Part shown: in pieces, positions 17,529 to 25,476 of the stretch
How positions within the stretch are numbered: the stretch's first letter is position 1
Layout: every line of letters begins with the position of its first letter
Origin: Rhizobium sp. R711
Lineage (GTDB): Bacteria > Pseudomonadota > Alphaproteobacteria > Rhizobiales > Rhizobiaceae
Direction: 5' to 3'
Assembly: GCF_002211365.1 (NCBI RefSeq)
Contig: NZ_LOKZ01000035.1
Location: forward strand, 124,001-188,000
DNA: 64,000 bases
Translations under genes and position numbers: made by a program
Notes under the pieces: generated by a model
Databases searched by the model: none
Seen by the model: the letters and a program-made list of their open reading frames with translations, nothing else
What the model was told of the DNA's origin: nothing

Positions 17529-18161
17529 ATGAACCGTATCCCCTTCCCCACGATGAAGCGCCCGCTGATTGCCATTCTTCGGGGCATTAAGCCCGAAGAG
17601 ACCGAAAGCGTGGTCGGTGCGCTGATCGAAAGCGGATTGACCGCCATTGAAATCCCGCTGAACTCACCCGACCCGTTCAAGTCGATCGAGATCGCCGCGA
17701 AGATGGCGCCTGCCGATTGCCTGATCGGCGCCGGAACCGTACTGACGACAGAGGCCGTCGCCAGCCTGAATTCGGCGGGCGGCAAGCTGCTGGTTACGCC
17801 CAACGTCGAGCCTGAAGTCATCGTGCTTGCCCGCAACTACGGCATGGTCACGATGCCTGGCGTGTTCACCCCGACGGAAGCGCTGGCCGCCGCCCGCGCA
17901 GGCGCAACGGGGCTGAAATTCTTCCCCGCCAGTGTTCTCGGACCGTCCGGTATCACCGCAATCCGCGCAATATTGCCGCCAGAGCTCGTGATTGCTGCCG
18001 TCGGCGGCGTTTCAGACAAGAATTTCGCTGATTACACCAAAGCCGGCATTCATGCCTTCGGTCTTGGCACCAGCCTCTACAAGCCGGGAATGACCGCAGC
18101 AGAGGTTGCCGAGCGTGCCAAGGCGACCATTTACGCCTATGACGCAGCGGTAGGAGCTTAA
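17529..18161 (+). CDS. dgoA: 2-dehydro-3-deoxy-6-phosphogalactonate aldolase
   Basis: Splits 2-keto-3-deoxy-6-phosphogalactonate into pyruvate and glyceraldehyde 3-phosphate. It is a 210-residue class I aldolase of the KDPG/KDPGal family. The Schiff-base lysine is Lys130 in GLKFFPAS, the general acid/base glutamate is Glu41 in AIEIPLNSP, and the early RGIKPEE segment binds substrate. Operon position after dgoK fixes the galactonate branch rather than gluconate, though substrate overlap is possible. Confidence 0.93.
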   Translation: MNRIPFPTMKRPLIAILRGIKPEETESVVGALIESGLTAIEIPLNSPDPFKSIEIAAKMAPADCLIGAGTVLTTEAVASLNSAGGKLLVTPNVEPEVIVLARNYGMVTMPGVFTPTEALAAARAGATGLKFFPASVLGPSGITAIRAILPPELVIAAVGGVSDKNFADYTKAGIHAFGLGTSLYKPGMTAAEVAERAKATIYAYDAAVGA

Positions 18162-18166
18162 GGCGT

Positions 18167-19054
18167 ATGACGGAAGTTCATGAATTCGCGGGAAGGACAC
18201 TCTGCAATACCAGCTCCGTGCTGGGTGAAGGGCCGACCTACGACCCCGATACCAACACGGTGTGGTGGTTCAATATTCTCGGCAAGGAACTGCACGAGCT
18301 TAATCTTTCGACGAACGAAAAGAAGGTGCACGCCCTGCCGATGATGGCGAGCGTGCTGGCGCGCATCGATGCCGGGCGTCAACTGCTTGCGACCGAACAG
18401 GGCCTCTTCGTCCGCGACACGAAGAGCGGCAATCTGACGTTCTATGTGGCGCTCGAAAGCGACAACCCGGACAACCGTTCGAACGACGGCCGGACGCATC
18501 CTTCCGGCGCACTGTGGATCGGCACGATGAGCAAGCGGGCGGAAAACCGCGCGGGCGCCATCTACCATGTGGCCGGCGGTCGCGTGACCAAGATCTTCGA
18601 CGGCATCAGCATTCCGAATTCGATCTGCTTCTCGCCGGATGGAACGATCGGCTACTTCACCGACACTCGCCTCAGTCGCCTGATGCGGGTGATGGTCGAC
18701 GCACAGACCGGCCTGCCGACCGGTGAACCGATTGTGCTGGTTGACACCATGGACGAGCCGGGCGGCATCGATGGCTCGGTCGTCGACGCCGACGGGTACA
18801 TCTGGAATGCGCGGTGGGGTGCCGGCACGGTCGATCGCTACAGCCCGGATGGGCTACGCATTTCGCGTTACAAGGTCCCGGCGGCACAACCCTCCTGTCC
18901 TGCCTTCATCGGAACGAATGGCGACCGCCTTGCAGTCACCACGGCATGGGAAGGGCTGGATGACGATGCGCGGTCCATGCAACCGCAGGCCGGGTCCCTG
19001 CTCGAACTTGACGTCACCGTAAAGGGAATTTTTGACCCCGTTTATGTGATCTGA
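18167..19054 (+). CDS. SMP-30/gluconolactonase-family lactonase
   Basis: A six-bladed beta-propeller lactonase of 295 residues. The metal-binding glutamate is in VLGEGPTYD near the start, with the later family segments PSGALWIGTMS and IPNSICFSPDG. It would hydrolyse the lactone made by the SDR to the open acid. The start lies six bases after dgoA. It is the last gene, and a strong stem-loop follows. Confidence 0.9.
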   Translation: MTEVHEFAGRTLCNTSSVLGEGPTYDPDTNTVWWFNILGKELHELNLSTNEKKVHALPMMASVLARIDAGRQLLATEQGLFVRDTKSGNLTFYVALESDNPDNRSNDGRTHPSGALWIGTMSKRAENRAGAIYHVAGGRVTKIFDGISIPNSICFSPDGTIGYFTDTRLSRLMRVMVDAQTGLPTGEPIVLVDTMDEPGGIDGSVVDADGYIWNARWGAGTVDRYSPDGLRISRYKVPAAQPSCPAFIGTNGDRLAVTTAWEGLDDDARSMQPQAGSLLELDVTVKGIFDPVYVI

Positions 19055-19075
19055 CGCAAAGTCAGGCACAAAGGA

Positions 19076-19096
19076 AAGGGCGCCCGGGGCGCCCTT
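19076..19096 (+). terminator. Terminator of the sugar-acid operon
   Basis: AAGGGCGCC-CGG-GGCGCCCTT is a nine-pair perfect stem with a three-base loop, followed by CTTGCTTTC. The T-run is weak but the stem is strong and correctly placed. Confidence 0.75.
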
Positions 19097-19214
19097 CTTG
19101 CTTTCATCGGTGGGGTTGATTGGCGAGGGTCACCGCAGCGTTTGCGATAGAAGCTCCACGAAATTAGCAATTTTTGCGCGATTTTTTTCGGGAACCAATA
19201 GAAATCCCATTCAT

Positions 19215-19285
19215 TTCAATAGTGAACCGGCCAAACGGACGCCCGACTGCGAAGGAAGGCAAAATGGCTAGAGATCACTATTGAA
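19215..19285 (+). promoter_or_regulatory. Long-range inverted repeat upstream of the PRC-barrel gene
   Basis: TTCAATAGTGA (19215-19225) and its complement TCACTATTGAA (19275-19285) flank 49 bases and end 19 bases before the ATG of the next gene. It could form an 11-pair stem in the 5' leader, or be a split binding site for a regulator. Confidence 0.6.
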
Positions 19286-19304
19286 CTGAAAAGGTAGGTT
19301 CGAG

Positions 19305-19922
19305 ATGACACGCAAACTTCTCACAACCGTTGCCGCTGGTGCCTTGTTTGCCACGGCTTTCGCACCGACGGCGTTCTCGCAGAGCGCAACCCAGCCGGCT
19401 GATCCGAATGCGCCGGCCACGCAGGCAGCGCCAAGCGATCCGACAGCTCCGCCGAAGGTTCCGGATGCAACGGCTCCGGTCCCGGCAGGTGACGCGGCTC
19501 AGGCTCCGGCACCGGCTGCGACGACCAACACCGCACAGAAAGGCGGCTCATATTTGACCGAGCAGGCTGCGGACCAGATCAGTGCCAATACCTATATTGG
19601 TCAGTCGGTCTACAACGGTCAGAACGAGAGCATCGGTAACGTCAACGACCTGATCATGAAGAAGGACGGCGGTTTGGTCGCAGCGATCATTGGCGTTGGC
19701 GGCTTCCTCGGAATCGGCGAAAAGAATGTGGCCGTTCCAATGGATAAGATCACGGTCGCCCAGAACACGCAGGACGGTAGCGTCAAGCTAACCACGTCCG
19801 AGACCGCTGAGACATTGAAGGCGGCTCCGGAATTCAAGACGCTTCAGATGCTCGCAGCCGAGAAGGCCCCTGCGCCCGGCACAATGGATACCACCGCTAC
19901 CGGCTCTACAACGAACAAGTAA
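19305..19922 (+). CDS. Secreted PRC-barrel domain protein
   Basis: A 205-residue exported protein: signal peptide (about 1-25, cleavage near AFS-QS), a Pro/Ala/Thr-rich linker (about 28-80) and one PRC-barrel domain (about 88-165: YIGQSVYNGQNESIGNVNDL, then a GVGGFLGIGEKNVAVP turn). PRC barrels are small beta domains of varied function; exported ones in rhizobia are often stress induced, but this is not proven here. AAGGTAGG precedes the ATG. The unusual upstream repeat suggests regulated expression. Confidence 0.85.
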   Translation: MTRKLLTTVAAGALFATAFAPTAFSQSATQPADPNAPATQAAPSDPTAPPKVPDATAPVPAGDAAQAPAPAATTNTAQKGGSYLTEQAADQISANTYIGQSVYNGQNESIGNVNDLIMKKDGGLVAAIIGVGGFLGIGEKNVAVPMDKITVAQNTQDGSVKLTTSETAETLKAAPEFKTLQMLAAEKAPAPGTMDTTATGSTTNK

Positions 19923-19981
19923 GACAGTGCGCAGCGAGTTATCGCGGAACCGGTGGCGTCCGAAGGGGCGCCATCGGCGTT

Positions 19982-21340
19982 TCAGGCGCTAACGCGATCC
20001 GAGGTATCGTAGTAGTTCTCATGCAGAAACCGCAGCGTCGCGATACCATCCGCGGGCTTGCCGAAGTGATAGCCCTGCCCCATGCCGCAGCCGAGCGAGC
20101 GCAGCTTCACCGCTTCCGAATAATCCTCGATCCCCTCCGCGACCACTTCCAGGTCCAGCCCCTCGCACATAGTGAGGATGGCCTTGATAATGTGCTCGGA
20201 CGCACGGTCGGAATTGATCCGCGACACGAAGGCGCGATCGATCTTGATCTTGTCGAACATGAAATCGCGGAGGCGCCCGAGGCTCGACTGGCCCGTCCCG
20301 AAGTCATCCAGCGAGATGCGAACGCCGGCCTGACGAAGATCGGCGATGATCCGGTTTGCCGTATCGGCCGAGCCCATCACCGCCGTCTCGGTGATCTCTA
20401 GTTCGAGCCGGTGCGGGTCAAAGCCGACGCGACCGAGGATCGAGAGGATGCTGCTGCTCGTCCCCGGGTCCATCAACTGCGCCGAGGAGAGATTGAACGA
20501 GAGAAAGAGTTCGCGCGGCCAGGAAAGTGCCGCTTCGGCCGCCTTGCGCAACAGCGCCTCGGACAGGGCGTCAATAAAGCCGCGTTCTTCCGCGAGCGGA
20601 ACGAAGACCCCCGGCGAAACGAAACCCAGATCCGGATCGTTCCAGCGCGCCAGGGCTTCGAAACCGACGACCTGATTGTTGGAAAGAGCAACGATCGGCT
20701 GAAAATGCACGTCAATGGCATCGGAGATAATGGCATTGCGCAGCGCCTGTTCCAATTGCGTCGCGCGTTTCATTTCCTGGGCGATTTCGCGGGAATAGAC
20801 GGTGATCTGGCCGCGACCGCGGCGCTTTGAGCGGTAGAGCGCGGTCTCAGCGCTTTTCAGCAGTTCCTCGAACTCCTCGCCCGCAAATGGATAGATCGAA
20901 AAGCCGAAGGAAGCCGACAGCCTCACATTGCGATCGCCGAGATCATATGGAGCCGACAGGACTTCGCGGATCATCTGGCCGAACTTCTCGGCGCTCGCCC
21001 GCTCGAATACCAGCGGCAGGACAAAGGCAAATTCGTCACCGTCATGACGCGTGACCAAGGCGCCATCGGGAATACAGGCCTTCAGGCGATGGGCGACCTG
21101 GCAGAGAATCTCATCGCCCGCCGAAGAGCCGAAAAGATCGTTGATCGGTTTGAAGGAATCGAGATTGGCAATGCCGATCGTGAAGGGTGCGGGATCGCTC
21201 GCGCGCTCCGCGGCGATCTGGGCAATGCGGTCACGCATGCGGTAGCGATTGCCGAGCCCGGTCAGTGGGTCGGTATAGGCCATTGTCTGAAGTTCATTCT
21301 GACTTACGGGCACCAAAGGCATTTCAGCCGACATCATCAT
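19982..21340 (-). CDS. GGDEF-EAL protein (c-di-GMP turnover)
   Basis: A 452-residue cytosolic protein without a membrane segment or sensor domain. The diguanylate cyclase domain (about 20-185) has the variant motif DGDEF at 100-104 in place of GGDEF. The EAL domain (about 200-440) has EALARW at 228, the loop-6 DDFGTGQSS and VVAEGIED, so it looks able to hydrolyse c-di-GMP. The GGDEF part may be weak or regulatory. The ATG is one of three in a row. It lies downstream of the PAS/REC gene on the same strand, 123 bases away. Confidence 0.9.
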   Translation of the reverse strand: MMMSAEMPLVPVSQNELQTMAYTDPLTGLGNRYRMRDRIAQIAAERASDPAPFTIGIANLDSFKPINDLFGSSAGDEILCQVAHRLKACIPDGALVTRHDGDEFAFVLPLVFERASAEKFGQMIREVLSAPYDLGDRNVRLSASFGFSIYPFAGEEFEELLKSAETALYRSKRRGRGQITVYSREIAQEMKRATQLEQALRNAIISDAIDVHFQPIVALSNNQVVGFEALARWNDPDLGFVSPGVFVPLAEERGFIDALSEALLRKAAEAALSWPRELFLSFNLSSAQLMDPGTSSSILSILGRVGFDPHRLELEITETAVMGSADTANRIIADLRQAGVRISLDDFGTGQSSLGRLRDFMFDKIKIDRAFVSRINSDRASEHIIKAILTMCEGLDLEVVAEGIEDYSEAVKLRSLGCGMGQGYHFGKPADGIATLRFLHENYYDTSDRVSA

Positions 21341-21428
21341 TCAGACCCAGACTGCACCAATGCCAGGAAGGATGGCGGGCAAGTCTTAAGAATTCGATAG
21401 TGGATCGGCCACGTTGAAACCGTATGCT

Positions 21429-21446
21429 GCCCCTAGATCTAGGGGC
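21429..21446. repeat. Perfect 18-base palindrome between two signalling genes
   Basis: GCCCCTAGATCTAGGGGC is fully self-complementary. It sits 18 bases after the PAS/REC stop and 88 bases before the GGDEF-EAL start. No T-run follows on either strand, so it is either an unusual stem or a dimeric protein-binding site near the GGDEF-EAL promoter. Confidence 0.7.
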
Positions 21447-21463
21447 TTGACGAGCTTTGTTCG

Positions 21464-23179
21464 TCACATGCCGACCTGTCTGATATCCCCGGCAAGGTAT
21501 TTCTGAAAGATCCCCTGAAGAATATCAGGGCTCACCGGCTTCATGATCACGTCGTCCATTCCGGCTTTTGCGCACTCAACTCGATCACGCTCGAAGGCCT
21601 GAGTAAGAACGCCGATAATCGGCGTCCTTGAACTGCCGCCTTCCTCGGTCTGGCGGATCAGCCGCGCCGCCTCAAAACCGTTGAAGCCCGGCAGCGATAT
21701 ATCCATCAGGATGATTTTAGGCTGGTGCTCGGTCCACAGCCGGATCGCTTCGTCGCCGCTTGGAGCGATCAGGTAGCGGTAGCCGAGACCCTCGAGGATC
21801 TGCGAGAAAACGATCTGATTAATGTCGTTGTCTTCGGCGACAAGCACGTCGAGCACGCTCACGTCTTCGACTGTAGTGATCTCCCAATCGATGCTTTCGG
21901 CGATCTCGCCTCGATTGCTGCGGTTGAAATGTCGGGCGATCTGGAAAGTAAGCTCATTGGCGAGCTGGAAGCCATCCATCACCAGCGCCGGGATGCCGTA
22001 CTGCTCGGCGAGCTCCAGGCAACGCATGCCAAGCTGATTGTCGATCACGAGCAGGTCGAGCGAGATGCCGGAAGAGCTCGCAATCTCCAGGAAGTGCTCT
22101 TCCTCGTCCTCACCGCGGACCGAGCAGGCCTCGAAGCCGTATTTGGCGAGGGTCCGCAGGGCCGCTGCTTCAGCCACCACATCCGACGTCACCACCAGGA
22201 CTTTCCGACCCGAGAAGTTCTCCGGGACGATGGCCTCCATCGCGGCCGGTTCGCGGCGCTCGCCGCTGCCGCCCATGGGAACGTAGGCGCGCCGATAGGA
22301 ATTCTTGCTCGATGTTGTGACCGCCGACGCAAGCCGGAACTCATCGAGATCGGCGCCGTCGCGCGGCAGGTCCTGCATGGTCGAAACGAGGAAATAGCGC
22401 CCGGGCTTGCCGATGCGGTGCTTGCGCGCGACTATGTCGCGTTCGACGCCGTCGCGGGAGACCTGTCGCTGGCGGGAGATCGACATTTCGCCGGTCTCCA
22501 GTACATGACGGTCACTTTCCTCGAAGCGTTGGGCAACCTCCTTGGAGAACAGGTCACCGCTCTTGCGGCCGAGCACTTCGTCAACCGTCGTCTGGTACTT
22601 TTCGCAAAAGGCGATGTTGACGGCGACGTAATTGAGATTGCGGTCCTTGACGAAGAGCGGGAAAGGCAGGTTATCGAGGATATCCTCGGTGAGTTGCACA
22701 CGCTCCAGATCGGAGCGCCACTGTTCCTCGCGTTTCTTGTCCTCGGAGATATCCTGGATGACCGAGACGCCATAGCCGCTGGCGAGGCGACGCTTGCCGA
22801 AGCGAATCCAGCGATCCGTACCGTGCCGTTCGACGGCTTCGAAGCGTTCGCGCCAATGCGAGGCAATCTTCTGGGACAGCCAATCCTCACGGCTCATCGC
22901 CGCCTGATTGCTGGGTGACTGCGTGCGGATGCCAGTGTCGTGGATCGCGCCGAGGAAGTCTCGCAACCGCGTACCCGGCTTCAGCATGGTCTCCGATATG
23001 GGAAAGAAATTGAGAACCTGGCGGCTCGCAAAGATCATGTGGTCGGTCTTGTCGTAGACAATGAATGCGGCGCCGAGGCTCTCGCATACCGCGTCAAACA
23101 GCGCCGTCTGCAGGCTGATATCAGCCGACATTTCGCTGCTTACAGATGATGTGTCCGCTTTTTCGAAGCCGGCACTCAT
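21464..23179 (-). CDS. PAS-PAS-REC-REC signalling protein without a kinase domain
   Basis: From ATG 23179 the protein has 571 residues. Two PAS-like domains (about 25-145 and 165-275) are followed by a degenerate receiver (about 325-425, Asp380 in LLVIDNQLG but no acidic pair) and an intact receiver (about 443-562) with the acidic pair at 449-450, phosphoacceptor Asp493 in LMDISLPG, Thr526 and Lys547. No histidine-kinase, HTH or enzyme domain is present. It probably needs a partner kinase or phosphotransfer protein. Longer upstream readings overlap the mutL promoter region and add residues of no family. Divergent from mutL. Confidence 0.87.
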   Translation of the reverse strand: MSAGFEKADTSSVSSEMSADISLQTALFDAVCESLGAAFIVYDKTDHMIFASRQVLNFFPISETMLKPGTRLRDFLGAIHDTGIRTQSPSNQAAMSREDWLSQKIASHWRERFEAVERHGTDRWIRFGKRRLASGYGVSVIQDISEDKKREEQWRSDLERVQLTEDILDNLPFPLFVKDRNLNYVAVNIAFCEKYQTTVDEVLGRKSGDLFSKEVAQRFEESDRHVLETGEMSISRQRQVSRDGVERDIVARKHRIGKPGRYFLVSTMQDLPRDGADLDEFRLASAVTTSSKNSYRRAYVPMGGSGERREPAAMEAIVPENFSGRKVLVVTSDVVAEAAALRTLAKYGFEACSVRGEDEEEHFLEIASSSGISLDLLVIDNQLGMRCLELAEQYGIPALVMDGFQLANELTFQIARHFNRSNRGEIAESIDWEITTVEDVSVLDVLVAEDNDINQIVFSQILEGLGYRYLIAPSGDEAIRLWTEHQPKIILMDISLPGFNGFEAARLIRQTEEGGSSRTPIIGVLTQAFERDRVECAKAGMDDVIMKPVSPDILQGIFQKYLAGDIRQVGM

Positions 23180-23355
23180 TCCTACGCGTCCCACATCTGT
23201 CCGATTTAAACCCAATCCTCGGAAGTAAGTCGCAAAATGGCATCTTTGTCTTAAGGCGCGCTTAACGCTAAGCGGCCGGAATTGGAGCGTGCAGAACAAG
23301 GGAACGGCTGCGCTTTCGCACTTCCCTCGGCCCCGCGAATCCAAGAGAATGGCGC

Positions 23356-25167
23356 ATGGCCATCAGACAACTTTCAGAAACCCTCATCAACCAGATTGCC
23401 GCCGGTGAAGTCATCGAGCGACCGGCAAGTGCCGCCAAGGAACTGATCGAGAACGCCCTCGACGCAGGGGCGACGCGCATCGAGGTTGCGACATCCGGCG
23501 GCGGCAAGAGCCTGCTGCGAGTTTCGGATAACGGCTCCGGCATGGACGTTGCGGATCTGGAGCTTGCCGTACGCCGCCACTGCACCTCGAAGATCTCAGA
23601 CACGCTGGATGACATCCGGACACTGGGCTTTCGCGGCGAAGCGCTGCCATCGATCGGCTCGGTAGCACGACTCAGCATTTCCAGCCGCCGCCGGGACAGC
23701 ACCGGTGGCAATGAAATCGCTGTCGAGGGTGGCAGAATTACGCATCTTCGCCCCTCACCCGGCAATCCGGGCACGATCGTCGAGGTTCGCGATCTCTTCT
23801 TCGCCACGCCTGCCCGCCTGAAATTTCTCAAGACGGAGAAGGCCGAGGCTGCGGCGATCACCGAGGTCGTCAAGCGGATGGCGATCGCGTTCCCCGGCGT
23901 GCGCTTCGTGCTGTCAGGGACTGACCGCACGACGCTGGAATTGCCGGCGACGGGCGACGATCATCTGGCGCGCATGGCGCAGATCCTCGGCAAGGACTTC
24001 CGCGACAACGCCATCGAGATCGATGCCGAGCGCGAAGGCATATCGCTGACCGGCTTTACCGGCATCCCGACCTTCAATCGCGGCAACTCGGCCCACCAGT
24101 ACGCTTTCGTCAACGGCCGTCCGGTGCAGGACAAGCTGATCCTGTCGGCGATCCGTGGCGCTTATGCCGAGACTATCCCGGCCGGACGCTATCCGGTTGC
24201 CGTTCTGTCGATCACGCTCGACCCGGCCCTTGTCGATGTCAACGTGCACCCGGCCAAATCGGACGTGCGCTTCCGCGACCCGCAACTGGTGCGTGGCCTG
24301 ATCGTCGGGGCTGTGCGCGAGGCGCTGGTGCGTGACGGCAGCCGGGCAGCGACAACGGGCGCCGACGGAATGCTGCGCTCCTTCCGACCGGGTTTCCAGC
24401 CGAGTGCCCAGCGGCCGCAACAACCCTGGTCGGCGGCAACATCCCCCTCGCGCCCATTTTACGAGGCTGCGAATAGTAGCTTCGGGGAGCGTCCTCAGGC
24501 TTCCTTCGACGGACTTGCGACGCCGACAGCCCGCAGCGACGCCGTGCCTCCAAGCATGCCGGTCACGCCGGAAGAGCCGCCGCAACGCTATCCGCTGGGT
24601 GCCGCCCGAGCGCAGATCCACGAAAATTATATCGTCGCACAGACGGATGATGGCCTGGTGATCGTCGATCAACACGCCGCGCACGAGCGCCTGGTATTTG
24701 AGGCGATGCGCAAGGCCCTGCATTCGAAGCGGCTTGCGTCGCAAGTGCTCCTCATTCCCGAAATCGTCGACCTGCCGGAAGAGGATTGCGATCGGCTGAT
24801 GCAGTTTGCCACCGAGCTTGGCGATCTGGGACTTGCGATCGAACGCTTCGGTCCGGGCGCGATCGCGGTGCGTGAGACACCTGCCATGCTTGGGGAGGTG
24901 GACGCCACGGGGCTTGTCCGGCAGTTGGCGGACGAAATTGCCGAATGGGATACGGCGTCCGGCCTGTCGGCTAAGCTCGAATACGTGGCAGCGACCATGG
25001 CCTGCCACGGATCCGTGCGCTCCGGACGGCGGCTGCGGCCTGAAGAGATGAACGCGCTTCTGCGCCAGATGGAGGTCACCCCGGGTTCCGGTCAGTGCAA
25101 TCACGGACGTCCGACCTACATTGAGCTTAAGCTTTCGGACATCGAACGGCTGTTTGGCCGGAGCTGA
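23356..25167 (+). CDS. mutL: DNA mismatch repair protein MutL
   Basis: A 603-residue MutL. The N-terminal GHKL ATPase shows ELIENALDAGA, DNGSGMD and GFRGEALPSI. A disordered linker (about 335-415) joins it to a C-terminal domain that contains DQHAAHERLVFE at 438-449, matching the DQHA-x2-E-x4-E endonuclease motif, together with QCNHGRP and a terminal LFGRS. It is therefore a nicking-type MutL, as expected in bacteria without MutH. Start ATG 23356 is conserved in sequence (MAIRQLSETLINQIAAGEV). Confidence 0.97.
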   Translation: MAIRQLSETLINQIAAGEVIERPASAAKELIENALDAGATRIEVATSGGGKSLLRVSDNGSGMDVADLELAVRRHCTSKISDTLDDIRTLGFRGEALPSIGSVARLSISSRRRDSTGGNEIAVEGGRITHLRPSPGNPGTIVEVRDLFFATPARLKFLKTEKAEAAAITEVVKRMAIAFPGVRFVLSGTDRTTLELPATGDDHLARMAQILGKDFRDNAIEIDAEREGISLTGFTGIPTFNRGNSAHQYAFVNGRPVQDKLILSAIRGAYAETIPAGRYPVAVLSITLDPALVDVNVHPAKSDVRFRDPQLVRGLIVGAVREALVRDGSRAATTGADGMLRSFRPGFQPSAQRPQQPWSAATSPSRPFYEAANSSFGERPQASFDGLATPTARSDAVPPSMPVTPEEPPQRYPLGAARAQIHENYIVAQTDDGLVIVDQHAAHERLVFEAMRKALHSKRLASQVLLIPEIVDLPEEDCDRLMQFATELGDLGLAIERFGPGAIAVRETPAMLGEVDATGLVRQLADEIAEWDTASGLSAKLEYVAATMACHGSVRSGRRLRPEEMNALLRQMEVTPGSGQCNHGRPTYIELKLSDIERLFGRS

Positions 25168-25235
25168 AAAAGCTGGAAAAGCCAGCGGAGCCGCGTTATG
25201 GCAGGCGAATAACAAGCCGCAAGGAAACGGAGCGC

Positions 25236-25466
25236 ATGAATTTGTTCGAGGGAAATGGAAACCGCCAGGCGCAGATACGGTATCTCGATGCGGATTTTCA
25301 GATCCTGTCGCCAGGCTCCTACGTCGTGTGCGCAATCACTGGCAAGCAGATCCCGCTCGACGAGCTGCGCTATTGGAGCGTCGCGCGCCAGGAACCTTAT
25401 GCCGATGCCGTTGCCTCATTTGAGGCCGACAAGCGCGCGGGCGTCCTGCCCAATCAGAAACGTTGA
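25236..25466 (+). CDS. DUF2093 protein
   Basis: A 76-residue soluble protein of unknown function. Its body (IRYLDADFQILSPGSYVVCA, then TGKQIPLDELRYWSV) matches the DUF2093 family, found almost only in Hyphomicrobiales and relatives. AAGGAAACGGAG precedes the ATG. It follows mutL by 68 bases and converges with lpxK. Confidence 0.9.
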   Translation: MNLFEGNGNRQAQIRYLDADFQILSPGSYVVCAITGKQIPLDELRYWSVARQEPYADAVASFEADKRAGVLPNQKR

Positions 25467-25476
25467 GCGCCAGCGC

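Noticed and set aside
21725..22918. 397-codon plus-strand ORF opposite the PAS/REC gene
   Set aside because: Shadow of the minus-strand gene, which carries intact receiver motifs.
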